Below, piece by piece: positions 55,101 through 62,989 of a stretch of 64,000 nt of DNA (its first letter is position 1; the number at the start of each line of letters is the position of its first letter). This DNA comes from Liolophura sinensis (Eukaryota > Mollusca > Polyplacophora > Chitonida > Chitonidae). The stretch is taken from contig NC_088295.1 of NCBI RefSeq assembly GCF_032854445.1, positions 55,163,249-55,227,248 on the forward strand, read 5' to 3'. The position numbers and the translations under genes are program-made. Under the pieces are notes generated by a model that saw nothing but the letters and a program-made list of their open reading frames with translations, was not told the DNA's origin and made no database searches.

Positions 55101-55844
55101 ATTTACGATAGAATCCTAGTGGAAAGCCCGAATCTGTCAAGAAAAGGCTCTTTGCAAATGTGTTCTAGGCCCATAGTATACAGATTTTCCCCTCTGAACA
55201 CCGAACTTGCCAAGAATTTCTCGTTATCGTTTTGTTTTCTTGTTTTCTTATTTTTCAGTGAGCTCAAAGTGCGGCAGATCAACGACAGATTGATGAACCT
55301 GGAGAGAGCGTTCATTGACCCTGAAGGGCTACCAGGTCGACGGATATACAAGTGAGATTATTGCGTAATGATTGGTTCGGTGATTTGCCCATCCAGAAAT
55401 CTAAATTTAATGTTTATTACAATATATGAAATCACGGGTGCTCAAACGTTGCCCGAATTAGGCGTTTTCTGTATATAAAAGAAAGTTTTTCAGATTGTCA
55501 GATATTATTTGTAAAGCACTAGAATTCCAGCACTAGAATCTGTGCTCTATACCTAGAAAGTTTAAATCCTTATATCGATAATACTGTTAGGAAAGTTTTT
55601 TATTTGACAATTTCAGTCGTCGATTGCGTGAAGTAATGGCGTTCTGTTTGTTCTCAGGCATGTCGTGTTTGCACCCAGCAAATATGACTCGTATTCTGAC
55701 AATAGCTTCCCCGGTATCGTGGACACGATGGTTGACATCGAACAGAACAATTTAGACAAATGGGATCTTCTCAAACAGCAGGTGTTTGTAGCGACACATT
55801 CTGTAGCAATGGCCACCAACACATTGGACGACGTCGGATTATGA
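31105..55844 (+). CDS. Glutamate carboxypeptidase II-like M28 peptidase, 20 exons, frameshift in exon 6
   Basis: Type II membrane zinc peptidase of the FOLH1/NAALAD2/NAALADL1 family. Exons: 31105-31115, 33525-33701, 33927-33995, 34910-35066, 37512-37637, 38055-38181, 39260-39440, 40033-40123, 41248-41337, 42752-42837, 44896-45015, 45953-46035, 46660-46791, 48460-48557, 50385-50478, 50875-51005, 52448-52572, 53152-53233, 55259-55351, 55658-55844. All phases fit except exon 6 (127 nt where 126 fits), where an extra T in the run 38100-38105 brings a stop at 38109-38111. Without that base the product is 752 residues (human GCPII 750). A membrane segment lies at residues 31-52. Zinc and catalytic residues are present: H380 and D390 ([14 protein letters not shown]), E427/E428 (SWSGEEEG), D456 and H559 ([11 protein letters not shown]). 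Residues equivalent to the GCPII arginine patch are not arginine, and several positions look more like NAALADL1. Either the extra base is an assembly error or this allele is broken. Confidence 0.93.
31407..31527. repeat. Near-perfect hairpin, about 58-bp arms
   Basis: Peptidase intron 1. The arm starting GCTTTGTAATATCCGTG and the arm ending ACAGATATTACAAAGC pair almost throughout around a 4-base loop near 31467. A foldback element or an RNA hairpin are both possible. Confidence 0.85.
32801..32905. repeat. Palindromic element, about 23-bp ends
   Basis: Peptidase intron 1. ACGAAGCCCTCCTACAACG at the left mirrors GTAACGTTGAGAGGGCTTCG at the right, and the inner AACGTTGTAGG is a further inverse copy of CCTACAACGTT. 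It resembles a tiny foldback transposon. Confidence 0.7.
34005..34150 (-). mobile_element. SINE family A inserted at a splice donor
   Basis: A reversed, 5'-truncated copy with the TTTATTTATTTGATTGGTG tail, flanked by a perfect 14-bp target duplication CACAAGTAAGTATT at 33991-34004 and 34151-34164. The duplicated bases are the end of peptidase exon 3 plus its donor (CACAA then GTAAGTATT), so the intron carries two identical donors, at 33996 and 34156. Confidence 0.93.
34545..34850 (+). repeat. Irregular minisatellite in peptidase intron 3
   Basis: Mixed units built from GCAGACAATCTGTTCACTGT and GGACAATGTTCACTTGGGAC. Open frames of 67-91 codons arise from the repeat only. Not related to the neighbouring exons by eye. 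Confidence 0.85.
35161..35442. mobile_element. Palindromic MITE-like element, copy 1
   Basis: Peptidase intron 4. The outer parts (GTTTGAGTGATGCTAGAAT and, at the other side, ATACATTCCAGGATCACTCA) are inverse copies, and the interior repeats the ATTCTGTTAT/ATAACAGAAT theme on both strands. The right end is TTTTTTTGAGTGTA. Related copies: 46251, 57504, 62706. No protein is encoded; a non-autonomous DNA transposon is the natural reading. Confidence 0.75.
35798..36063 (-). mobile_element. Full-length SINE family A, reversed
   Basis: Peptidase intron 4. Complete from the TTTATTTATTTATTTATTTG tail to the head near 36060. The 12-bp target duplication AAGGGAATAGTA is at 35786-35797 and 36064-36075. 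Confidence 0.92.
36558..37080 (-). mobile_element. SINE family A, reversed, split by a younger SINE
   Basis: The older element runs 36558-36655 and continues at 36954-37080, where it ends near GCATTGGTGAGAGA. It is interrupted by a plus-strand copy (next entry). The host halves join cleanly across the target duplication. Confidence 0.9.
36656..36936 (+). mobile_element. SINE family A nested inside another SINE A
   Basis: A full copy (A-box-like TGGCTCAGTTGGTTAGAGCG) with an A-rich tail. The 17-bp target duplication ACTATACGGTGGGGAGG lies at 36639-36655 and 36937-36953, inside the core of the older SINE. Confidence 0.92.
37830..38030 (+). mobile_element. Putative SINE family C fragment before exon 6
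   Basis: ACGACGCTCGTGTGTCCGTT and GTTCGTCAGCAACCTGCCAT match, with substitutions, the body of the element at 22940-23325. It ends about 25 bp before the acceptor of peptidase exon 6. Confidence 0.5.
38165..38640 (+). repeat. 55-bp minisatellite that includes the end of peptidase exon 6
   Basis: The unit is ATTCCGTGGAGACAAG (the last 16 coding bases of exon 6) plus GTAAGGGTAAG (its donor) plus about 28 intron bases (ATAAGGATGGTAACACTATG and so on). Copy 1 straddles the real exon end at 38181; about seven intact donor-bearing copies follow in the intron, then a decayed one near 38640. The repeated donor is GACAAG|GTAAGG. A partial unit occurs near 38325. Confidence 0.93.
40547..40762 (-). mobile_element. 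SINE family A, reversed, head truncated
   Basis: Peptidase intron 8. From the TTTATTTTATTTATC tail to CGCATTGGTGAGAG. The 10-bp target duplication ATTGAAATAT is at 40537-40546 and 40763-40772. Confidence 0.88.
41807..41907 (+). mobile_element. SINE family A, short 3' fragment
   Basis: Only the last 100 bases of the element plus the AAATAAATAATAAATAAATA tail. The perfect 12-bp target duplication AAAGGCGGAAAG at 41795-41806 and 41908-41919 shows it inserted in this truncated form. Confidence 0.9.
42805..43790 (+). repeat. 59-bp minisatellite that includes the end of peptidase exon 10
   Basis: The unit is ATTATAGCGACAATTAAGGG plus CAGTCTGGAACCAG (the last 34 coding bases of exon 10) plus its donor GTGAGCC and about 20 intron bases. 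About 16 copies follow the exon. Most read GTGTGGAAACATGTGAGCC in place of CTGGAACCAGGTGAGCC, but one at 43337-43376 is almost identical to the exon end, so the first half of the array has itself been duplicated. Each unit keeps a GTGAGC donor-like site. Confidence 0.93.
44118..44388 (+). mobile_element. Full-length SINE family A
   Basis: Peptidase intron 10. A complete and well preserved copy: A-box-like TGGCTCAGTCGGTTAGCGCG, B-box-like GAGTTCAAGTCC, tail AAATAAATAAATAAATAAAT. Target duplication with one mismatch: TCCAAATGACAT at 44106-44117 and TCCAAATGGCAT at 44389-44400. Confidence 0.93.
44500..44740 (+). mobile_element. Two SINE family A 3' fragments
   Basis: A fragment at 44500-44598 (CCTCTGACCATAATACTGGC, tail TAAATAGATAAATAAAT) and a shorter one at 44688-44740 (AAATTCTTGAGTACGGCGTT, tail AATAAATAAATAAAT). 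Both lack the head. Confidence 0.75.
45200..45760. repeat. Interspersed repeat with CCGTC/CTGTC motif, three blocks
   Basis: Peptidase intron 11. Successive blocks share TTGTCCATTTCTTTG or CTGTCCATTTTCTTTTG, then 'GGGAAGAACACTG', then TTTTTCAAGGTCA. Related to 27000-27300. Unclassified. Confidence 0.6.
46251..46506. mobile_element. Palindromic MITE-like element, copy 2
   Basis: Peptidase intron 12. Starts CACTCAAAAAATAATGTG. The left part has CTGAGTGGTGGTAGAATGTA and the right part the inverse ATACATTCTAGCATCGCTCA. Best-ordered copy of the family. Confidence 0.8.
46870..48440. other. Peptidase intron 13, nothing conserved seen
   Basis: No exon or known element, except a direct duplication at about 48130-48305: two copies of TATGTTTTGGTATGTTTATT followed by TTTTTAAAAGAAGA and TTCACTAAT, roughly 110 bp apart. 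Confidence 0.55.
49799..49977 (+). repeat. 53-bp tandem repeat, three copies
   Basis: Peptidase intron 14. Units contain CAGTTGTAATGCGTGCGTGT and GATGCCACTTTTATGCATAT. They lie inside a larger diverged duplication (compare AATAAAACCTTAGC near 49603 with AATAAAACCCTAAC near 49977). Confidence 0.85.
50893..51945 (+). repeat. 123-bp minisatellite that includes peptidase exon 16
   Basis: The unit is about 110 bases of exon 16 (containing CTATACCACTCAGCCTACGA and TACTCGGCCTATATTGACCC) plus its donor. The real exon, which codes for the zinc ligand H559, is the first copy and ends at 51005. Seven further copies plus a partial one follow in the intron. Most keep a strong donor (CCTG|GTAAGTTA or CTT|GTAAGTTA), at about 51129, 51251, 51374, 51497, 51619 and 51741. 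Intron copies differ from the exon by indels (TACACGTTAGC for TACACATTAGC), so they are frameshifted. Confidence 0.94.
52690..52836 (+). mobile_element. SINE family A, 5'-truncated
   Basis: Peptidase intron 17. Begins in the core at TGTGGGAAGGTCTTCCAGC and ends with AAATAAATAAATAAA. The perfect 14-bp target duplication TATATACAATACGA is at 52676-52689 and 52837-52850, so truncation happened at insertion. Confidence 0.93.
53410..54130 (+). repeat. 18/36-bp minisatellite in peptidase intron 18
   Basis: Built from GCCGTTTACACTATTTAT (18 bp) and GCCGTTTGGGCTGTTTTTGG plus CGTTTCACCTGTTTAT (36 bp). All periods are multiples of three, so frames of up to 204 codons stay open; the longest reads as LFMPF-type repeats. 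Lying between exons of a defined gene, it is not coding. Confidence 0.93.
54362..54632 (-). mobile_element. Full-length SINE family A, reversed
   Basis: Peptidase intron 18. From the TTTATTTATTTATTTATTTG tail to CAACTGAGCCACGGAGGCCC. An imperfect flanking duplication (ATTGATAAGTTA and ATTAATAAGTAG). Confidence 0.9.
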
Positions 55845-57500
55845 AACTGAAACGGGAAACCGAAAGTAACAGCTTTCAGAGGCGTTTAATAATTGAGCTC
55901 AATAGAGCAGGGGCACATGCCATTTTCCTGTTACTTCACAATGAACATTTGTGTATGTCTTGCCTCACCTGCATTGAGATCGTGTAGAGAACAGAAAACG
56001 GAAAATGGACAGTGTGATCAAGTAAACCCCAGCTGGAACATGCGCCGCAGGCTTTGGGTCACTTCCGATTCTGTTAATTGACTATTTATTTACACCAGAC
56101 TAATCACTGCTACCACTAGACAAGTTTGACCTTTTGACGCAAGCTGGCTTGTTTGGTAGGCTTAGTCTCACCACTTGTGTCCTCGCGCGGTACTAATTAA
56201 TCAGTATTCAGCAATAAAATTGTTTCAGCTTTTACATATAATCATGTACATACTTCAGATAAAAAGAATGCATTTGTATAAAGTAGAATTAGAAACAAAG
56301 GTTGACGGATTGTTTGTGAACTCTGACATTTCTTCCTGCCTGATCACAGTGACCCAAGTGACCTGGACGTTGTTCAAGATTTCTCTACAAAATTTGCTAG
56401 TGGTGGCATTGATGTAAAGCGAATGTAGAGAGCGACTCATGCGCTGTTAGGAGTATATACTAAACGGATATTCCACTTACATAAAGTATGCAATGTTTTG
56501 GAGTACAGTAAAATGGACAAAGCCTTGAAGAAACTCTACCACCTAACTAGGCACTTGAGAAACTTCCTGGTGGTAAGCTAACACTGGGTGGAGGAAAATG
56601 GACACAGTCGAGAAGGAACCCTATACTATCTACCCAGGTATGCCTGAGAAACATTCTGGGGTTAAGTCATCTGGGGCTGGAGAAAAATGGACATACACCC
56701 GTTTCGAAACAGTAAACTAACTCGTCAGCTCACTGTGTTTGGCTTAACAACATGAGTGATCGTGACCTGAGAGGGCTCTTCCGAGATACGGTCTTGGCAA
56801 TCTATACTAGTATATGGTAGAAATATGGTGCAGTATTATTGTGTGAGAGAATGATCGGGATTCGCGTTCGTTAAACCACGTTGAATTGTGAGATGGGATT
56901 GTAATATACCAAAGTTGTATATAGTTGCCTTTATCTTTTTAATACCACCTTTCACATTTTTCTTCGTGGAAGATGCAAAATTTTGATCTGTAAATTTAAA
57001 AAAGAAGTTTTAGGATTTTATAGTTTTTCTATGTTTTTAATGTGGGATAAGGGTTATTTTTTCACCTGTGTATATATTTTACAGTATTTTACCGTGTCTT
57101 TGACAGTTTTGCACTATGTTGAAAATGGTTTTATGTATAATAACTATATGCTTTAACGAAGAAGACAAACATTAGTAATTTTATGATCTTAGTCAGTGTC
57201 GAATTAATCATTATCTATGCAATCTCACCCGTACATTTGTTTTAGAATATTAAGCACTTACCCATGCGAAGCCCTCCATGTTGTATATGCTATATGTAAA
57301 CAAGTGAAGCTTGTGTCATCTTCCGATGTATCAGTGAAGATTTTTCATTAAAATTTACGATCGGAAGTGGCCGACCTTAATTGCTTTATCACGCCTTTAC
57401 TGCCGTGGGGCACTTTTTACTAGTATCCTACCTTAACGTTTTTTAATCCTGGTTTTTAATCGGTTCGAGTAATGTAAGAAACATCAAAAACTAATACTTC
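55845..57500 (+). other. 3' flank of the peptidase gene
   Basis: No coding sequence recognised after the stop at 55844. AATAAA at 56213-56218 is a plausible polyadenylation signal, about 370 bp after the stop; ATTAAA near 57350 is another. Extent of the UTR is unknown. Confidence 0.4.
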
Positions 57501-57503
57501 ATA

Positions 57504-57825
57504 CACTCAGAAAATGAATATGTTAATTTTAACAGTTCATTTATTTACGCACTCCAACCACACAGGGTGGTATGGGAGGTACAATATCATGTATATTTAC
57601 ACAACGGAAAGTCAGTTGTCTGAGTGATGCTAGAATGTATTTTTATAACCTAATGTTCTGTCATATTCAACATAATATCGTATTAGTCTGATAAAATCTT
57701 TGTGTTGAATTAATAGAATATGTGTGTTATACTTAGCAGAACAATGTGCTGCAGTAGAAGAATACATTTTAGTATCAATCAGACGCCACAGTTTCTGTTG
57801 AAAGTAAGATTCATTTTTTTAGTGA
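57504..57825. mobile_element. Palindromic MITE-like element, copy 3
   Basis: Starts CACTCAGAAAATGAATATG and ends GATTCATTTTTTTAGTG, which are inverse copies of each other. The interior has TCTGAGTGATGCTAGAATGT. About 70 bases at 57537-57608 are not found in the other copies, so this one carries an insertion. Confidence 0.8.
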
Positions 57826-58765
57826 TAAATAATGTTCCCAAACTGGAGTCCAGAGAATCAGTCAAGCATGAAAACCAGTATAGCGGAGAGATCTGAATAT
57901 CAAAATTTAAACGTAGGGAAATATTTTTGGTGTAAATCAAAGTTATAAACATCTTGCTATGTTTCCATAAGAAAGGCCATTGTCTCAATGTCTCAGCCGG
58001 CTTGTATGCTAAATACATAAGATCTTGCATTGAATAGTTTAGAAAGTCTTTCTGTCTCATTTGTCTAAGAATCGCTGGCATAACAAACACCTAAAAGCAA
58101 ACTTATTCAACACGCTTGGAAATATGAATTTCTCAGATCATTATAAGAGCTTTTGAAAACATCTGATTTCAAAGTACGCTTACGTATGATCTTGGATGTG
58201 TTTATTCTGCTGGTTATTCTTAAAAATTAAGACTTTATCTTTCAAATATTTACCGGTACTTGTCCGATTCATTATTTACTTTACTGCGCATGTACGAACG
58301 AATGTTGTTGAGGAAACAACTTAAAGTGTTACAATCGTCTGGCTTAGACTCGCCAATATGCTGATGCAGTGACGCGTAAACTCGCCATGATACAGTTTTG
58401 CAAACAGTACCCATGAAAGGCTGTTCCATAAAGGGCACCAAACTGTGTGTTTTATTTCGTCGTGACGCTGGCCTAATTGGGATATGAGCGCCACTAGTTA
58501 TAATCTAAACCACAACTGCATGATCAAGAGCCATTTTTATGAATCTCCTTACTTAGATTTTATTTCCGTACACGTCAGGTTTGTTGTTTCATATATGGCG
58601 TGTTGCTGGGAGATTTCTGTATGCGAACTTTTGAAATGGTATATATATATGTACATGTATCCAGTGCTGAAGGAACCTTGGGACTTTCGGTGGGCATTGC
58701 CTATAGAAAAGTATTTCCCCAAAGGGATGTAGACATAACGATGTTGTCATACCAAAATAATTCAA

Positions 58766-59095
58766 ATTTTTTTCAAGATCGGGATCAAACCCGGGGTGGT
58801 TATACCAAAGATTTGAACAAATTGTACTTGTTACTGTCTTGCTTGGCACACGGCACTGAGAGGTAAGAGCAAGGAAACGGAACTGGTTGGCCCAGTGCCA
58901 GTATAATGTGACAGGGTGGGATGTCATGTCTGGAGTTATTGGCATAATACATCAGGGGCGGCAGCACTGGCGGCAAGGACTTGCACGGCCATAAGAAGAC
59001 AGAGTATTTGTACACACACCTAATGACTCTACGTGGTCATACGACTGGAAAACAGTTAAGTACGACCTTAAAACACGATCGTTCATTCATTCATA
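58766..59095 (+). mobile_element. SINE family B
   Basis: B-box-like GGGATCAAACCC, body AGAGCAAGGAAACGGAACTG and 'GCCAGTATAATGTGACAG', 3' segment CATACGACTGGAAAACAGTT and an ATTCATTCATAC tail. Aligned by eye to 30065-30415. Confidence 0.85.
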
Positions 59096-59149
59096 CTCAT
59101 TCCATTATTTCCTGTCGGTTTGCGTTTAAAGAAATTGCATGAAGAAAAT

Positions 59150-60470
59150 GTTGTACCCAACTTACAGAAGCCAAGCAAGCGCTTAAATATATGAAATGGA
59201 AGAAATTCAACATACTTTGTATACAAGTACTGCTATCGAAGATCGAAAGTGTTTCCAGATTGATATATCGGGATAGTGTGTTACCTGTTAATCGAGGTTA
59301 CTGTGATCAAATCAGTCAAAAGCTGTTTAAGTTTTATATGGGGTAACAAGTAGGAACAAAAAGAATAACTATGATAAATAAGTTGTCAGCAGGAGGTGTC
59401 AGTGCAGTAGATTTTAGTATTATGAATAAGGTGTTTAAAGTTCTTGTGGATAAGGCGTTTTTGGGGGGGGGGGGGGGAGGGGGCGAACCTGGTTACTGAA
59501 ATTGATGATGAAGGATGTGTTTAACCAGATTGGATCTTTGGGATTCCTTCTTTACTGTAACCATAGTTCATCCAAATTAAATATAGAGTTACCAGAATTC
59601 TACAAACAAATGCTAGATGCTTGAAAGGAAATTAGTAATGAAGATGACGAACCAGCTAACAAAATCCTTTTGGAATAATAAAAATGTCGTTGTAGTTTGA
59701 TGCTTGCAAATCAGCAGGTACTGTGTTTATCGGAGATGTTCTGAACAACGAAGGCAAATTTTATCGCTAAGAGACATACTGAATGAATTTAAAGTCGGTC
59801 TTGATTATGACAATTATATTGTAAGGAATAAGCTGGACAAAGCATTGAGCTCTTTCTTAGCGAATATAAACGTAAACTTAAGTACCATAAGGCCAAAGCA
59901 TAAGGTTGAAATTCCAGCTGTTGGAAGATTATCAGTAAATGACCCCAAAGTCAGTACAGACTATTTTTATTCAATATTAAAGAGAAAAACGGCAATTATT
60001 AAAACTATAGCTGACGTTCGAGTGGAGAACTATGGAATGGCGAGTCAATATGGCTTCTTCAACACGAGACCGTGGCAGAAAACAAAGTGAAACAGTTAAA
60101 ATTCAAAATTCTACACAATATATTCCCATCAAGACAGTTATTGTGTAAATATGGTTTTTGTGAAAGTGCTTCATGCTCTGCATGAGGCAAAGAAATTGAT
60201 ACAATAAAACACCATTTTTTGTCGAGAGTAAATCTTCAATCCTTTTGACTGTTGTTTTCTAATTGGATGACTTTCTAAACACGGAGATAACTCTTAACTC
60301 TGACCATGTCAAATTCGGTTATTTTGTTGAAGGAAATAGTAATAATAAAATTTTGAACTTTTGTATTTCCTTTCATGAGATAACACGGCGGAACCTTAGT
60401 ATATTTTACAGATTTCAGGAGCTACGCACAGAATGTAGCAAATATGGTACAATTCTTTAAACCCCATATT
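59150..60470 (+). pseudogene. Decayed 3' end of a LINE reverse-transcriptase ORF
   Basis: Translation in shifting frames gives text typical of the region after the RT domain of CR1/L2/Jockey-like LINEs: LPVNRGYCDQISQKLFKFYM, 'ITMINKLSAGGVSAVDF', 'LPEFYKQMLDA' and, near the end, KFKILHNIFPSRQLLCKYGF with the cysteine pattern GFC...CSAC. Several stops and frame changes separate these pieces, and a run of 15 G interrupts it at 59463-59477. The open frame 59704-60090 is one surviving piece. Not functional. The clade is inferred from memory of such ORFs. Confidence 0.7.
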
Positions 60471-60479
60471 ATAACATTG

Positions 60480-60960
60480 TTTTTTTTTTCTTTTCTTTTT
60501 TTTTTTCTTGCATTCTCGTCCATTCTGCTTATGAATGCCTGACCTTTCAAAGTGGTGCGTGTTGTCGGGGAGGGGAGGAGGGTCATCGTGTTATATCATT
60601 GTAGTGTGAGTTATTCTGACTGGGTTCATGTTGTGTTAGCTTGTGTTTTGCTGTTTTGGTGATAGCAGAATGTTTTAAGAAGAGTTAGTGTGAATACATT
60701 TTGGAGTGAGAAAAAGACAAAAAACAAAAAAAAAATAAAAAAATAAATCCTGTACTGTCGGATCAGTTTACCATACATCTAATCAGGGTTATGTTAAGAA
60801 ATCTATACATGTAAGCATGCAAATGAAAATGTATAAAGCCACGCCCTCTGTGCCTTTAGGCCACGTGACATTGTACGGGGCAGTGTAAAAGCGTGGTCAC
60901 AAATATGAATAAATGGCCAGTGGTCAGTCCAGGGCTAAAAAAGATTTTAAAAAATGTGTG
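60480..60960. other. Low-complexity intergenic DNA
   Basis: T-rich runs at 60480-60510 and A-rich runs at 60716-60745. No gene seen. Confidence 0.6.
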
Positions 60961-60989
60961 TTTACATATAGCACGCACTGCGTGCGTTA

Positions 60990-62710
60990 CTGTGTGTTCT
61001 GGAAGATGCTAGAATAGATCATGTCACTGCCTCACAGTACTGTGTGTTCTGGGGGATGCTAGAATACATCATGTCATTACAGCACGATATAACGTGTCCT
61101 GGAAGATGCTAGAATAGATCATGTCACTGCAGCACGATATTACGTGTCCTGGAAGATGCTAGAATAGATCATGTCACTGCAGCACGATATTACGTGTCCT
61201 GGGAGATGCTACAATAAATCATGTCACTGCAGCACGATATTACGTGTCCTGGGAGATGCTACAATAGATCATGTCACTGCAGCACGATATTACGTGTCCT
61301 GGAAGATGCTAGAATAGATCACGTCAGTGCAGCACAGTATTATGCTAGAATAGATTATGTCACTGCAGCACAGCACTGTGTTCTGAGAGGTGCTAGAATA
61401 GATCATGTCACTGCAGCACAATATGACGTGTCCTGGGAGATGCTAGAATAGATCATGTCACTGCAGCATAGTACTATGTGTCCTGGGAGATGCTAGAATA
61501 GATCATGTCACTGCAGCATAGTACTATGTGTCCTGGGAGATGCTAGAATAGATCATGTCACTGCAGCATAGTACTATGTGTCCTGGGAGATGCTAGAATA
61601 CATCATGTCACTGCAGCACAGTACTATGTGTTTTGAGAGATGCTAGAATAGATCATGTCACTGCAGCACGATACTATGTGTTCAGGGAGATGCTAGAATA
61701 GATCGTGTCACTGCAGCACAGTACTGTGTGTTCAGGGAGATGCTAGAATACATCATGTCACTGCAGCACGATACTATGTGTTCAGGGAGATGCTAGAATA
61801 CATCATGTCACTGCAGCACGATACTATGTGTTCAGGGAGATGCTAGAATAGATCATGTCACTGCAGCATAGTACTATGTGTCCTGGGAGATGCTAGAATA
61901 CATCATGTCACTGCAGCACAGTACTGTGTGTTCTGGGAGATGCTAGAATAGATCATGTCACTGCAGCATAGTACTATGTGTCCTGGGAGATGCTGGAATA
62001 CATCATGTCACTGCAGCACAGTACTATGTGTTTTGAGAGATGCTAGAATAGATCATGTCACTGCAGCACGATACTATGTGTTCAGGGAGATGCTAGAATA
62101 GATCATGTCACTGCAGCACAGTACTGTGTGTTCTGAGAGATACTAGAATAGATCATGTCACTGCAGCACAGTACTATGTGTTCAGGGAGATGCTAGAATA
62201 GATCATGTCACTGCAGCACGATACTATGTGTCCTGGGAGATGCTAGAATAGATCATGTCTCTGCAGCATAGTACTATGTGTCCTGGGAGATGCTAGAATA
62301 GATCATGTCACTGCAGCACAGTACTGTGTGTTCTGAGAGATACTAGAATAGATCATGTCACTGCAGCACAGTACTATGTGTTCAGGGAGATGCTAGAATA
62401 GATCATGTCACTGCAGCACGATACTATGTGTCCTGGGAGATGCTAGAATAGATCATGTCTCTGCAGCATAGTACTATGTGTCCTGGGAGATGCTAGAATA
62501 GATCATGTCACTGCAGCACAGTACTGTGTGTTCAGGGAGATGCTAGAATAGATCATGTCACTGCAGCACGATACCATGTGTTCAGGGAGATGCTAGAATA
62601 GATCATGTCACTGCAGCATAGTACTATGTGTCCTGGGAGATGCTAGAATAGATCATGTCACTGCAGCACAGTACTGTGTGTTCTGGGAGATGTTAGAATA
62701 GATCATGTTA
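60990..62710 (+). repeat. 50-bp minisatellite, about 34 copies
   Basis: The unit is GGGAGATGCTAGAATAGATC plus ATGTCACTGCAGCA plus a variable CAGTACTATGTGTTCT part. Copies fall into subtypes (CACGATACTATG, CATAGTACTATG, CACAGTACTGTG; ending TCCT or TTCA), and blocks of several units are themselves repeated (compare 62041-62230 with 62230-62420). The array abuts MITE-like copy 4. Confidence 0.96.
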
Positions 62711-62985
62711 TGGATATGTTAATAATCTGTTAAATTTAACACAAAGTCTGTTGTTAGACTGATGCTAGAAATTAGAATGTATTCTGTTATTCCAGCAGAT
62801 TATTCCATTAAACAGATCACACCTATTCTATTAATTCAGCATAAAGATTGTATTAGGCTAAGTACTAGGTTATTAGACAGGATACAGTGTTAAATATCAG
62901 ACATTGTTATGTTATAATAAAACATTCCTGCATCACTCGGACTTTCTGTTAAAATTAACAGATTTTTTTTTTCACAGAGCACATT
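62711..62985. mobile_element. Palindromic MITE-like element, copy 4
   Basis: Contains GACTGATGCTAGAAATTAGA and, inverted at the right side, ACATTCCTGCATCACTCGGA, ending AAATTAACAGATTTTTTTTT. The left end merges into the 50-bp minisatellite. Confidence 0.75.
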
Positions 62986-62989
62986 TGTC

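Noticed and set aside
59704-60090. 128-codon open frame considered as an independent gene
   Set aside because: It is one unbroken piece of a decayed LINE ORF; LINE-like text continues upstream and downstream in other frames.
60990-62710. Direct repeats considered as a CRISPR-like array
   Set aside because: Units are contiguous and near-identical with no unique spacers, in an animal genome; an ordinary minisatellite.
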